From: an uncultured beta proteobacterium
GTDB lineage: Bacteria; Pseudomonadota; Gammaproteobacteria; Burkholderiales; Burkholderiaceae_C
DNA length: 62,332 nt
Direction: 5' to 3'
NCBI GenBank assembly: GCA_903853895.1
Contig: CAINUX010000145.1
Span: 1 to 62,332 of the forward strand
Below are positions 26,188-36,319 of this stretch, piece by piece; within the stretch, counting starts at the first letter, position 1; the number at the start of each line of letters is the position of its first letter. A program made the position numbers and the translations under genes. The notes under the pieces are model-generated. The model made no database searches and was not told the origin of the DNA. It worked only from the letters and a program-made list of their open reading frames with translations.

Positions 26188-27987
26188 ATGGAAATTTCAA
26201 AAGCTGAAATCGCTTCAGCATCTGCTGCATCCCATTCAAACAAGTCCTCTGGGACTGCGTCCGGTACTCTGGAACTCCGCGGTGCAGAAATCCTGGTCAA
26301 AGCCCTGCAGGCCGAAGGCGTCAAATATATCTGGGGCTACCCCGGCGGTGCGGTTCTGCACATTTATGACGCTTTTTACAAGCAAGACACCATCCAGCAC
26401 GTTTTGGTGCGCCATGAGCAGGGTGCGGTGCACGCTGCAGACGGATATGCCAGAGCAACGGGCGATGTCGGCGTAGCGTTGGTGACCTCTGGTCCCGGCG
26501 TCACCAATGCTGTGACCGGCATCGCGACGGCCTATATGGACAGCATTCCCATGGTGATCATCACGGGCCAGGTTCCTACCCATGCGATCGGACTGGACGC
26601 GTTTCAAGAGTGCGATACGGTAGGCATTACGCGTCCAATCGTCAAACACAATTTCCTGGTTAAAGATGCCCGTGACTTGGCTGAGACGCTTAAAAAAGCC
26701 TTCCACATTGCACGCAGCGGCCGCCCGGGCCCAGTTGTGGTCGACATCCCCAAGGACGTGTCGTTCAAAAAGGTGCCCTATACCGGCTACCCGACGTCCG
26801 TAGAGATGCGCTCTTACAACCCGGTCCGTAAAGGCCACGGTGGACAGATCCGCAAGGCCTTGCAACTGCTGTTGACGGCCAAACGACCTTATATCTATAC
26901 CGGTGGCGGTGTGCTGTTGAGCAATGCCTCTACCGAGCTGCGCACCCTGGTGGACATGCTGGGCTATCCGGTGACCAATACTTTGATGGGCCTGGGTGCG
27001 TATCCGGCTACTGATCGCAAGTTCCTGGGTATGCTGGGCATGCATGGCACGGTGGAAGCCAATAATGCCATGCAAAACTGTGATGTGTTGCTGGCGGTCG
27101 GTGCGCGTTTTGATGACCGCGTGATTGGCAATCCCAAGCACTTTGCGCAGAACGAGCGCAAGATCATTCATATTGACATTGACCCCTCGAGCATTTCCAA
27201 GCGGGTTAAGGTGGACATTCCTATCGTTGGCGACGTCAAGGATGTGCTGCTGGAGATGATCGCGATGATCAAGGACGGCACGATCAAGCCCGATGCGGAC
27301 GCCTTGGGCGCCTGGTGGGACACGATCGAAGGCTGGCGCAAACGCGACTGTATGAAGTACAGCATGGGCAAGGGCGACGTCATCAAGCCACAGCATGTGG
27401 TCGAGACCCTGTGGAACATGACCAAGGATGCGGATACCTACATCACATCCGACGTGGGCCAACACCAGATGTGGGCGGCCCAGTACTACAAGTTCAACGA
27501 ACCTCGCCGCTGGATCAATTCTGGTGGTCTGGGCACCATGGGCGTAGGCATTCCCTATGCCATGGGCATCAAGTTGGCCAAGCCGGACAGTGAAGTGTTT
27601 TGCATTACCGGTGAAGGCTCGGTGCAAATGTGTATTCAGGAACTGTCGACCTGCCTTCAGTACAACACGCCGATCAAAATCGTGTCGCTGAACAACCGTT
27701 ACCTGGGCATGGTGCGCCAGTGGCAAGAGGTTGAATACGAAGGTCGTTATAGCCATAGCTACATGGATGCCCTGCCCAATTTCGTGAAGCTGGCGGAGGC
27801 CTATGGCCATGTCGGCATGCTGATTGAAAAGCCGCAAGACGTGGAACCCGCGCTGCGCGAGGCACGCAAGCTCAAGGATCGCACGGTGTTCATGGACTTC
27901 CGCACTGACCCAACCGAAAACGTGTTCCCCATGGTGCAAGCTGGCAAGGGCATTACGGAAATGCTGCTGGGCAGCGAAGACCTATGA
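26188..27987 (+). CDS. ilvB: Acetolactate synthase large (catalytic) subunit
   Basis: 599 residues, thiamine-diphosphate and FAD enzyme condensing pyruvate (with pyruvate or 2-oxobutyrate) in the first common step of valine, leucine and isoleucine synthesis. Key blocks: WGYPGGAVLHIYDAF, HVLVRHEQGAVHAADGYARA (ThDP Glu), GDGS-type motif ITGEGSVQMCIQELSTCLQY with NNRYLGMVRQWQEV for ThDP-Mg. A Ser-rich N-terminal extension of about 30 residues precedes the domain. First gene of ilvB-ilvH-ilvC-pssA-leuA. Symbols ilvB/ilvI are used interchangeably for this gene. Confidence 0.96.
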   Translation: MEISKAEIASASAASHSNKSSGTASGTLELRGAEILVKALQAEGVKYIWGYPGGAVLHIYDAFYKQDTIQHVLVRHEQGAVHAADGYARATGDVGVALVTSGPGVTNAVTGIATAYMDSIPMVIITGQVPTHAIGLDAFQECDTVGITRPIVKHNFLVKDARDLAETLKKAFHIARSGRPGPVVVDIPKDVSFKKVPYTGYPTSVEMRSYNPVRKGHGGQIRKALQLLLTAKRPYIYTGGGVLLSNASTELRTLVDMLGYPVTNTLMGLGAYPATDRKFLGMLGMHGTVEANNAMQNCDVLLAVGARFDDRVIGNPKHFAQNERKIIHIDIDPSSISKRVKVDIPIVGDVKDVLLEMIAMIKDGTIKPDADALGAWWDTIEGWRKRDCMKYSMGKGDVIKPQHVVETLWNMTKDADTYITSDVGQHQMWAAQYYKFNEPRRWINSGGLGTMGVGIPYAMGIKLAKPDSEVFCITGEGSVQMCIQELSTCLQYNTPIKIVSLNNRYLGMVRQWQEVEYEGRYSHSYMDALPNFVKLAEAYGHVGMLIEKPQDVEPALREARKLKDRTVFMDFRTDPTENVFPMVQAGKGITEMLLGSEDL

Positions 27988-28000
27988 GGAAAATAGGGCT

Positions 28001-28044
28001 CTAGCCCTCGTAATATAAGCGTAGCTAGCTATCAAAAAGCTAGC
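28001..28044 (+). repeat. 44-46 bp dispersed repeat, copy 6 (ilvB-ilvH gap)
   Basis: CTAGCCCTCGTAATATAAGC to GCTATCAAAAAGCTAGC. It contains stop codons in all useful frames and lies in the 140-bp gap after ilvB. Confidence 0.85.
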
Positions 28045-28127
28045 ATTTTAATAGGCGAATCTATTGTCCGCCAAGCCCGCAACTTACCGGTTGCGGGGGA
28101 GGGCGGCGAAAAGAGGAATCCCATCTC

Positions 28128-28619
28128 ATGAAGCACATCATTGCAGTTCTTTTGGAAAACGAGCCGGGCGCCCTGTCCCGGGTGGTCGGGCTTTTCTCGG
28201 CCCGTGGCTACAACATTGAATCGCTGACCGTGGCGCCCACGGAAGACCCCAGTCTTTCTCGCATGACCATCCAGACCACAGGTTCGGACGAGGTCATCGA
28301 GCAAATCACCAAACACTTGAACCGGCTGATCGAGGTTGTTAAAGTCGTCGATCTGACCGAAGGGTCCTACATCGAGCGCGAGCTGATGATGGTCAAAGTG
28401 CGGGCCGTCGGCAAGGAGCGCGAAGAGATGAAGCGCATGGCGGACATCTTTCGCGGGCGCATTATCGACGTTACCGACAAGAGCTACACCATCGAACTCA
28501 CTGGCGACCAGTCCAAGAACGATGCGTTCTTGGAAGCCCTGGAGCGGGCCGCCATTCTGGAAACGGTGCGAACCGGCTCCAGCGGCATTGGCCGCGGCGA
28601 GCGTATATTGCGAGTCTGA
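28128..28619 (+). CDS. ilvH: Acetolactate synthase small (regulatory) subunit
   Basis: 163 residues with an N-terminal ACT domain (KHIIAVLLENEPGALSRVVG, FSARGYNIESLTVAPTED) that binds valine and feeds back on the catalytic subunit, and a C-terminal domain (FRGRIIDVTDKSYTIELTGD). The usual length for the family. Follows ilvB after a 140-bp gap. Confidence 0.96.
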   Translation: MKHIIAVLLENEPGALSRVVGLFSARGYNIESLTVAPTEDPSLSRMTIQTTGSDEVIEQITKHLNRLIEVVKVVDLTEGSYIERELMMVKVRAVGKEREEMKRMADIFRGRIIDVTDKSYTIELTGDQSKNDAFLEALERAAILETVRTGSSGIGRGERILRV

Positions 28620-28630
28620 TTTTTCCATAG

Positions 28631-29767
<1,137 letters not shown>

Positions 29768-29788
29768 TGCATTGGCATGCTTCGCATG

Positions 29789-29820
29789 GAGGCCACTTCG
29801 GTGGCCTCTTTTGTTTTTTG
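29789..29820 (+). terminator. Rho-independent terminator after ilvC
   Basis: Perfect 8-bp stem GAGGCCAC / GTGGCCTC with TTCG tetraloop (29789-29808), then TTTTGTTTTTT. Confidence 0.92.
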
Positions 29821-29935
29821 GATCGGCGCAGATTTCCGACGTTGTTTGCGGACTGGCTTACACTCCCACCGCTCATGGTTGCCGCCGGGGTCAGTCTGCT
29901 TTTGACTACGTGCCAAGGGTGTTCAAGGAGAGTGT

Positions 29936-30757
29936 ATGCATGATGGTTCAGATTCAGTGTCAACCGGGGAAGTCGACCCTGGTGTCGTGGTGCGCAAGCG
30001 CCGCAAAGGCATTTATGTGTTGCCGAATTTGTTTACGCTCGCGGCGCTTTTCGGGGGCTTTTACGCCATCGTCATGGCGATCAACGGGCGGTTTGACCTG
30101 GCCGCGGTCGGTATTTTTTGTGCCATGGTGCTCGATAGCCTGGATGGACGCGTTGCACGGATGACCAATACCCAGAGCGCGTTTGGCGAACAAATGGACT
30201 CGTTGTCCGATATGGTTTCGTTTGGCGCGGCACCGGCATTGATTTCGTATGTCTGGGCCCTCAAGGAGTTGGGGCGCTGGGGCTGGTTTGCCGCGTTTGT
30301 GTACTGTGCGTGTGCAGCCTTGCGATTGGCGCGCTTCAACGTGAATACAGGCGTGGTGGACAAGCGCTACTTTCAAGGCTTGCCCTCGCCGGCAGCTGCG
30401 GCCCTGGTTGCTGGATTCATATGGTTGTGCACCGATCTGGGCGTGCGTGGCAGCGAAGTGACATGGGCGATGTTCGTGGTCGCCTTGTATGCCGGTTTGA
30501 CCATGGTCACCAACGTGCCGTTTTACAGCTTCAAAGATGTCAGCATGAAGCGCAGCGTGCCATTTGCTGTGATCGTCATGATTGCCTTGGGCATTGCGGT
30601 CATCAATATTGATCCGCCGACCGTCATGTTCGGTGTGTTTGTCAGCTATGGTTTAAGCGGGTATGTGATTTATGGGTGGCGCAAACTTAAAGGACTTCAG
30701 ACCAGTCTGATCAGTACTTCCACAGATGAACCGGAAGAACGTGGTTTGCATAAATAG
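29936..30757 (+). CDS. pssA: CDP-diacylglycerol-serine O-phosphatidyltransferase
   Basis: 273-residue integral membrane enzyme making phosphatidylserine, precursor of phosphatidylethanolamine. The CDP-alcohol phosphotransferase motif is DSLDGRVARMTNTQSAFGEQ followed by MDSLSDM (DG-x2-AR-x8-G-x3-D-x3-D). About eight membrane segments follow. It sits between ilvC and leuA, as in related Burkholderiales, but terminators on both sides suggest its own promoter in 29821-29935. Confidence 0.95.
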   Translation: MHDGSDSVSTGEVDPGVVVRKRRKGIYVLPNLFTLAALFGGFYAIVMAINGRFDLAAVGIFCAMVLDSLDGRVARMTNTQSAFGEQMDSLSDMVSFGAAPALISYVWALKELGRWGWFAAFVYCACAALRLARFNVNTGVVDKRYFQGLPSPAAAALVAGFIWLCTDLGVRGSEVTWAMFVVALYAGLTMVTNVPFYSFKDVSMKRSVPFAVIVMIALGIAVINIDPPTVMFGVFVSYGLSGYVIYGWRKLKGLQTSLISTSTDEPEERGLHK

Positions 30758-30811
30758 GTTCGTCGGTTCTCTACGGCGGCGTTTTGGGCAATCTTGTGTT
30801 ACATTGAAACT

Positions 30812-30868
30812 ATGAATTTCAATGCGCTATCGATACTAAACCTACGCCACACCGGGCGGATGAAGTAG
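30812..30868 (+). CDS. Putative leucine leader peptide
   Basis: 18 codons: [18 protein letters not shown]. All three leucines (positions 6, 9 and 11) use CTA, a rare leucine codon in this GC-rich genome and the codon also used in the E. coli leu leader. It lies 110 bp before leuA and is followed by a terminator at 30889. This is the architecture of ribosome-mediated attenuation. No strong ribosome-binding site is evident, so the call is tentative. Confidence 0.55.
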   Translation: MNFNALSILNLRHTGRMK

Positions 30869-30888
30869 CGCACACGCTCAATCCATAC

Positions 30889-30920
30889 AAGGCCCGTTAG
30901 CATCCGCAACGGGCCTTTTG
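30889..30920 (+). terminator. Terminator (attenuator) upstream of leuA
   Basis: 8-bp stem GGCCCGTT / AACGGGCC (30891-30898 and 30908-30915) with a 9-nt loop and TTTT, located before leuA rather than after a gene; pssA ends 130 bp earlier. Confidence 0.8.
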
Positions 30921-30977
30921 CTTTGGGCCACAGAATTCATGGGTTGCGGGAATTTGAAAATTCACAGGAGTAATGCG

Positions 30978-32516
30978 ATGACAGACAAATTGATCATTTT
31001 TGACACCACGTTGCGTGACGGCGAGCAGTCGCCTGGTGCGTCCATGACGCGCGACGAGAAGCTGCGAATTGCCCGGCAACTCGAACGCTTGAAGGTGGAT
31101 GTGATCGAAGCCGGTTTTGCGGCCAGTTCGAATGGCGATTTTGATGCTGTTCAACTGATTGCCAACAGCATCAAGGATTCGACCATCTGCTCCCTGTCAC
31201 GCGCCAACGATCGGGACATTTCGCGAGCCGCGGAAGCACTCAAGGGGGCCAACCGGGCACGGATCCATACTTTCATTGCGACTTCGGCCTTGCATATGGA
31301 GAAGAAGTTGCGTATGACACCGGACCAGGTGTTCGAGCAGGCGAAACAGTCCGTGCGCTTTGCCCGCAATTTGGTCGACGATATCGAATTCAGTCCGGAA
31401 GACGGTTATCGCAGTGACGTTGACTTTTTGTGCCGGGTGATTGAAGCGGTCATTCATGAAGGCGCAACCACCATCAATGTGCCGGATACCGTGGGTTATG
31501 CCATTCCGGAACTGTATGGCAATTTCATCAAGACCTTGCGGGAACGCGTTCCGAACTCGGACAAAGCGATTTGGTCGGTACATTGCCATAACGATTTGGG
31601 TATGGCTGTTGCCAATTCCTTGGCGGGCGTCAAGATTGGTGGTGCGCGCCAGGTGGAGTGCACCATCAATGGTCTGGGCGAACGCGCAGGCAATTGCAGC
31701 CTTGAAGAAGTGGTAATGGCGGTCAAGACGCGCCGGGACTATTTCAATCTGGATCTTGGCATCGATACCCACCATATTCTGGCCGCCAGCCGCATGGTCA
31801 GCCAAACGACTGGCTTTGTGGTGCAACCGAACAAAGCAGTGGTCGGCGCGAATGCGTTTGCCCATGCCTCGGGCATTCACCAGGATGGCGTATTAAAAGC
31901 CCGAGATACTTACGAAATCATGCGGGCAGAAGACGTCGGCTGGACCGCCAACAAGATTGTCTTGGGAAAATTGAGTGGCCGCAACGCCTTCAAGCAACGC
32001 CTGCAGGAACTTGGTGTGCAGTTGGAGAGTGAGGTAGACGTCAATGCCGCTTTTGCACGTTTCAAGGAACTGGCCGATCGTAAGAGTGAGATTTTTGACG
32101 AGGACATCCTGGCCTTGGTCAGTGATGAAAGCGTCACCCACATCAAAGAGCAATACGGTTTTGTGTCCCTTTCGCAGCACAGCGAAACGGGTGAGCGCCC
32201 GCAAGCAAGCATTGTGTTCACTGTTGACGGCACGGAAGTCCGGGGCTCCTCAGAAGGCAATGGCCCTGTCGATGCATCGCTAAAGGCTATCGAGGCGCAC
32301 GTGAAAAGCGGCGCCGAGATGGTCCTGTATTCTGTCAATGCGATCAGCGGTTCTACTGAAAGCCAAGGCGAAGTTACAGTCAGACTACAAAATAGCGGAC
32401 GTGTCGTCAACGGAGTCGGGTCCGATCCCGACATCGTAGTGGCGTCCGCCAAAGCCTATTTGAGTGCGTTGAACAAGTTGCACAGCAAGGCGGATCGGGT
32501 GGCGGCCCAGGGTTAA
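30978..32516 (+). CDS. leuA: 2-isopropylmalate synthase
   Basis: 512 residues, first committed step of leucine synthesis. The HMGL-like TIM barrel has [18 protein letters not shown] (metal Asp, catalytic Arg), [15 protein letters not shown] and [18 protein letters not shown] (metal His residues). The C-terminal LeuA allosteric domain ([20 protein letters not shown]) binds leucine. ATG 30978 has CAGGAGTAATGCG in front. A terminator follows at 32559. Confidence 0.97.
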   Translation: MTDKLIIFDTTLRDGEQSPGASMTRDEKLRIARQLERLKVDVIEAGFAASSNGDFDAVQLIANSIKDSTICSLSRANDRDISRAAEALKGANRARIHTFIATSALHMEKKLRMTPDQVFEQAKQSVRFARNLVDDIEFSPEDGYRSDVDFLCRVIEAVIHEGATTINVPDTVGYAIPELYGNFIKTLRERVPNSDKAIWSVHCHNDLGMAVANSLAGVKIGGARQVECTINGLGERAGNCSLEEVVMAVKTRRDYFNLDLGIDTHHILAASRMVSQTTGFVVQPNKAVVGANAFAHASGIHQDGVLKARDTYEIMRAEDVGWTANKIVLGKLSGRNAFKQRLQELGVQLESEVDVNAAFARFKELADRKSEIFDEDILALVSDESVTHIKEQYGFVSLSQHSETGERPQASIVFTVDGTEVRGSSEGNGPVDASLKAIEAHVKSGAEMVLYSVNAISGSTESQGEVTVRLQNSGRVVNGVGSDPDIVVASAKAYLSALNKLHSKADRVAAQG

Positions 32517-32558
32517 GATCAGGGTAAGTCCTGATAGGCCAGCAATTTGTTTAGGTTT

Positions 32559-32592
32559 GTCGCGCAAGTAGTTGATCTTGCGCGACTTTTTT
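32559..32592 (+). terminator. Rho-independent terminator after leuA
   Basis: 10-bp perfect stem GTCGCGCAAG / CTTGCGCGAC (32559-32568, 32577-32586) with TAGTTGAT loop and TTTTTT. Confidence 0.92.
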
Positions 32593-32666
32593 GATTACAC
32601 TCGCGCCTGTTGACACATGCATTTGCTGATTCCTTCGCCCACCAGACACTGCCTTTGGAATAAACG

Positions 32667-33695
32667 ATGAAACGATATTTTTTACGATTTGGCTTTCTTG
32701 CGGTGTTGGCATCGATTGCTTTTGTGCCAGCACATGCGGAAGTTGCCATGCATCAGTCGGCAAACACAAAGTTGCATGGTAAGAAGGTGACTGCGAAAGC
32801 CAGGGTAGTGAAGAAGCACGCAACGGTGCGTGTGGCCGCTGTGTCCAAGGTCCCGTCGTTTGGTCAACTGGCAGGCTTGCATGGGGGGCACGATGCATTG
32901 GATTTGAAGTCTAGCGTTGCATTTGTCATCGATCAGGACACCCAAGAAGTTCTGTTTCGGAAAAATGAATTGGCTGTACTGCCCATCGCTTCCATTACCA
33001 AACTGATGACTGGTTTGCTAATTAGCGAAGCCAAGCTTCCGATGGATGAAATCATTACGATTTCCCAGGATGACGTAGACATGGAAAAGGGAAGCTCGTC
33101 CCGATTGCGCGTCGGAACCGAGTTGAGCCGTGGTGAACTACTGCATTTGGCCCTGATGGCCAGTGAAAACCGGGCTGCCAATGCACTGGGGCGGAGCTAC
33201 CCAGGCGGTTTGCCGGTTTTTGTTGGGATGATGAATGCCCGCGCCAAAATGCTTGGTATGGCGGATACCCGCTATGTGGAACCGACCGGACTTTCGAGCA
33301 AGAACCAATCCAGTGCGCGGGACTTGGCAACTTTGGTGAATTTTGCCTATGGGGACCCGACGCTGCGCGAGTTGTCGACTTCGATCGGGCATCAGGTTGC
33401 CGTGGGCAAACGGACCCTGCAGTACAACAACACCAATCGTTTAGTCAAAAACCCTGCATGGGAGATCGGTTTGCAAAAGACCGGCTACATCTCTGAGGCA
33501 GGACAGTGCCTGGTGATGCAGGCAAAGGTAGCGGGGCGCAAACTCATCATGGTGTTTCTGGATTCAACCGGTAAGCTCACACGTATTGCAGATGCTGAAC
33601 GTGTGAAGCGTTGGGTGGAGTCAATTCCTTCACCAGTCAGTAAGGCCGTGCCGCTCGCAAGCATGGTGACAGATCAGCCCATTGTCGCCAACTGA
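32667..33695 (+). CDS. pbpG: D-alanyl-D-alanine endopeptidase (PBP7-like, S11 family)
   Basis: 342-residue periplasmic penicillin-binding protein. Signal peptide residues 1-24 (cleavage after AHA). A Lys/Val-rich basic linker follows. Active-site motifs: SITK (SxxK) in LPIASITKLMTGLL, SEN (SxN) in LALMASENRAANALG, KTG in GLQKTGYISEAG. The absence of a C-terminal amphipathic anchor fits PBP7 rather than PBP5/6. Convergent with the IclR gene. Confidence 0.88.
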   Translation: MKRYFLRFGFLAVLASIAFVPAHAEVAMHQSANTKLHGKKVTAKARVVKKHATVRVAAVSKVPSFGQLAGLHGGHDALDLKSSVAFVIDQDTQEVLFRKNELAVLPIASITKLMTGLLISEAKLPMDEIITISQDDVDMEKGSSSRLRVGTELSRGELLHLALMASENRAANALGRSYPGGLPVFVGMMNARAKMLGMADTRYVEPTGLSSKNQSSARDLATLVNFAYGDPTLRELSTSIGHQVAVGKRTLQYNNTNRLVKNPAWEIGLQKTGYISEAGQCLVMQAKVAGRKLIMVFLDSTGKLTRIADAERVKRWVESIPSPVSKAVPLASMVTDQPIVAN

Positions 33696-33704
33696 CGCTG
33701 GAAA

Positions 33705-34493
33705 CTATTGTTTGGGGCTTGTTTTGTGCCCCAACGTCTCGGAAATTTGTCTCGCAGTCTCTTTCAGCTTGGGTAGCCAGCCGTCTTCCATCCGTTCGGA
33801 AGGTGCCGATATGGAAAGCCCTGCGATTAATCGATCCTGGTCGTCATAGATACCCGCGGCCAAGCAGCGTACCCCAAGCTCCAACTCCTCGTTGTCGCTC
33901 GCCTGTCCGTATTGCCTGACCTTGGAGAGTTCTCGCTCGAGACTCTCTATTTGCGTGATGCTGTTCTTGGTGTGACCCTGCAATCCGGTTCTAGCTGCAT
34001 AGGCACGGATTCGTTGAGGGTCATCGGCGGCGAGAAAGAGTTTGCCTACCGACGTCAGGTGCAATGGAGCGCGACCTCCGATAGCGCGGACAACCTGCAT
34101 CCCGGAGCGCTCGCTGAACGCGCGTTCGACGTATACGATTTCATCGCCCTGGCGCACACTCAGGTTGACGGGTTGTTGTGTCAGCTTGTGCAACTCCCGC
34201 ATGGGAACGACCGCCGCATCACGCACGTTCAAGCGCCCCTTGACCAGGTTCCCCAGTTCCAAAAGCCGCATGCCCAACCGATAACTGCCGGGTTGCGTGC
34301 GGTCAACAAAGCGACCAGTAGCCAGGTCGTTCAGGATTCGATGCGCTGTTGATGGATGCAGATTGGCTTTTTCGCTGATGTCTTTGAGACTCATAGAGTC
34401 TTCTCGGGATGCCAGTACATCAATGAGCGTGAACATACGCTCAATGACCTGGACCGTCGGCTTGCTGGGGATATCTGAAATGGGCTTTGTCAT
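33705..34493 (-). CDS. IclR-family transcriptional regulator
   Basis: 262 residues: N-terminal winged helix (VQVIERMFTLIDVLASREDS, LKDISEKANLHPSTAHRILN) and C-terminal ligand-binding domain (APLHLTSVGKLFLAADD, IYDDQDRLIAGLSISAPSER). Usually senses an aromatic or organic acid. No catabolic genes are adjacent, so the regulon cannot be inferred. Shares strand with bpt and aat. Confidence 0.93.
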   Translation of the reverse strand: MTKPISDIPSKPTVQVIERMFTLIDVLASREDSMSLKDISEKANLHPSTAHRILNDLATGRFVDRTQPGSYRLGMRLLELGNLVKGRLNVRDAAVVPMRELHKLTQQPVNLSVRQGDEIVYVERAFSERSGMQVVRAIGGRAPLHLTSVGKLFLAADDPQRIRAYAARTGLQGHTKNSITQIESLERELSKVRQYGQASDNEELELGVRCLAAGIYDDQDRLIAGLSISAPSERMEDGWLPKLKETARQISETLGHKTSPKQ

Positions 34494-34499
34494 AAGGGT

Positions 34500-35264
34500 C
34501 TAGTTTTTTATCTTATCTCGCGGCATTGCATCGGACGCACGCCAATGGCCGTCCACCAGGATTTGCATGGGTGCAAACCGCGCCTTGTAGTTCATTTTGG
34601 GACTGTCCTGTATCCAGTAGCCCAAATACACATAGTCCAATCCGAGGCTTCGGGCCTGTTGAATCTGCCAAAGTACATTGAAAGTCCCAAAACTGGCGGC
34701 CTCGTCGGGTTCAAAAAATGTGTAGACGGCCGAAAGGCCATCATCGAGTACGTCCAGGATGGACACCATTTTGAGCGGTCCGGGTGAACCGTCAGGCAAA
34801 GCCTCTCGAAACTCCACCAACCGGGAATTGACCCGGCTCTGCAACAGGAACTGCGTGTACTGGTCTACGCTGTCTTCGTCCATGCCACCGCCCGCGTGGC
34901 GGCTGTTCTGGTAGCGCAGGTACAAGGCGTAGTGCTCCGCGACAAAGCCAAGTTTGAGTACGCGAACCGACAAACAGCGATGCCGGTTCCAGGCGCGCCG
35001 TTGACTTCGATTGGGTTTGAATTGGTCTGACACGACGCGCAGAGGCTTGCAAGCTTGGCATCCGTCGCAATAGGGCCGGTAGGTGAACATGCCGCTGCGG
35101 CGAAAACCCTTGCTAACCAGCTCTGAATAGATCGAATTATTGATCAGGTGGCTGGGAGTTGCGACCTGAGAGCGAGCCAGCCGGTCTGGCAGGTAGCTAC
35201 ACCCATAGGGCGCAGTTGCATAGAACTGGAGAGTTTGTAGCGGGAAATCTTTGAGGTCTGTCAC
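34500..35264 (-). CDS. bpt: Aspartate/glutamate leucyltransferase (Bpt)
   Basis: 254 residues; transfers leucine from Leu-tRNA to N-terminal Asp/Glu, making an N-degron for ClpS/ClpAP. Related to eukaryotic Ate1: conserved [13 protein letters not shown] cysteine motif, [56 protein letters not shown]. Start GTG 35264 gives [15 protein letters not shown], the conserved N-terminus; it lies 11 bp after the aat stop. Partner of aat. Confidence 0.92.
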   Translation of the reverse strand: MTDLKDFPLQTLQFYATAPYGCSYLPDRLARSQVATPSHLINNSIYSELVSKGFRRSGMFTYRPYCDGCQACKPLRVVSDQFKPNRSQRRAWNRHRCLSVRVLKLGFVAEHYALYLRYQNSRHAGGGMDEDSVDQYTQFLLQSRVNSRLVEFREALPDGSPGPLKMVSILDVLDDGLSAVYTFFEPDEAASFGTFNVLWQIQQARSLGLDYVYLGYWIQDSPKMNYKARFAPMQILVDGHWRASDAMPRDKIKN

Positions 35265-35275
35265 GTTGAAAAGCT

Positions 35276-36025
35276 TCAGGCAGACAAAATGTGGTTCCAG
35301 TATAGGGGGGTGAAGCGCCAATCCACAGGCCGATCACTCTGAGCTAGCAGGATATGTGCCGAAAATACCTCGCGTGGCACCTCAGTTGCGCCCAGTGAAG
35401 CCAAATGGGCGGTATTTTGTTGGCAGTCGATAGCGCCAATCCCTGTTGCACGGCAAAAAGCAACGAGCGCCGACAGTGCAATTTTTGAGGTGTTCGTTTC
35501 ATGGGCAAACATGGATTCACCAAAAACAGAACGACCCAATGCTACGCAGTACAGTCCGCCCACCAGTTTTCCGTCGATCCAGGTCTCTATGCTGTGTGCG
35601 GCGCCCGCTTGGTGAAGGCGCGTGTAGGCTAGGACCATGTCGGGCAGAATCCAGGTTCCCGGTTGACCCCGGCGCGCTGTGGTGGCACATGCCTCAATGA
35701 CCTGCGAAAAGGCGCTGTCGAATCGGATCTCGCAACGGGAATCGCTGGTGAACCGCTTCAACACCTGGCGCAGGGAGCGATGCAGGCGGAAATTGGCGAT
35801 CTTCAAGACCATGCGGGGATCGGGGCTCCACCAGAGAATCGGTTGTCCCTCACTAAACCACGGAAAGATGCCGTTGCGATATGCGCGTTCCAAGGTGGCA
35901 ACTTCCAGATCACCGCCTGCAGCGAGCAGACCAGGCGCATCAGATGTTGTTGGCCAAGCAGATTCGACGGCAGGAAACGGATCACCATGCTCCAGCCAGG
36001 GCAACGAAGGGGAAGGGTTGTGCAT
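35276..36025 (-). CDS. aat: Leucyl/phenylalanyl-tRNA-protein transferase
   Basis: 249 residues; adds Leu or Phe to N-terminal Lys/Arg for N-degron degradation. Blocks [78 protein letters not shown] and [17 protein letters not shown] are canonical. First gene of aat-bpt. Confidence 0.96.
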   Translation of the reverse strand: MHNPSPSLPWLEHGDPFPAVESAWPTTSDAPGLLAAGGDLEVATLERAYRNGIFPWFSEGQPILWWSPDPRMVLKIANFRLHRSLRQVLKRFTSDSRCEIRFDSAFSQVIEACATTARRGQPGTWILPDMVLAYTRLHQAGAAHSIETWIDGKLVGGLYCVALGRSVFGESMFAHETNTSKIALSALVAFCRATGIGAIDCQQNTAHLASLGATEVPREVFSAHILLAQSDRPVDWRFTPLYWNHILSA

Positions 36026-36107
36026 TGAAATGAGGGGCTGGATAGATATGCAAATATATTACCGTGGGCAAAAGACATGGCTTCCATGCGGTTAGAATAC
36101 TGGCTGT

Positions 36108-36184
36108 CGGCGTGTAGCGCAGCCTGGTAGCGCACCTGCTTTGGGAGCAGGGGGTCCAAGGTTCGAATCCTTGTACGCCGACCA
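36108..36184 (+). tRNA. tRNA-Pro (anticodon TGG)
   Basis: 77 nt including CCA. Acceptor CGGCGTG pairs with the 3' end TACGCCG; anticodon arm CCTGC-TTTGGGA-GCAGG gives TGG; T arm AGGTTCGAATCCT; discriminator A then CCA. Confidence 0.95.
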
Positions 36185-36194
36185 CTATTCCAGT

Positions 36195-36230
36195 CAAAGG
36201 CCCTTAAGTGACATTACTTTTGGGCCTTTG
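36195..36230 (+). terminator. Hairpin between the two tRNA genes
   Basis: Inverted repeat CAAAGGCCC / GGGCCTTTG with an 18-nt loop. The following bases are only moderately T-rich, so it is either a weak terminator of tRNA-Pro or a processing hairpin. Confidence 0.45.
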
Positions 36231-36236
36231 TGCTTT

Positions 36237-36313
<77 letters not shown>

Positions 36314-36319
36314 CTCCCA

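Noticed and set aside
26236..27939. Long open frame of 567 residues opposite ilvB
   Set aside because: It lies entirely antisense to a highly conserved enzyme gene and has the His/Gln/Arg-rich make-up of an antisense shadow; codon bias of the ilvB strand explains it.
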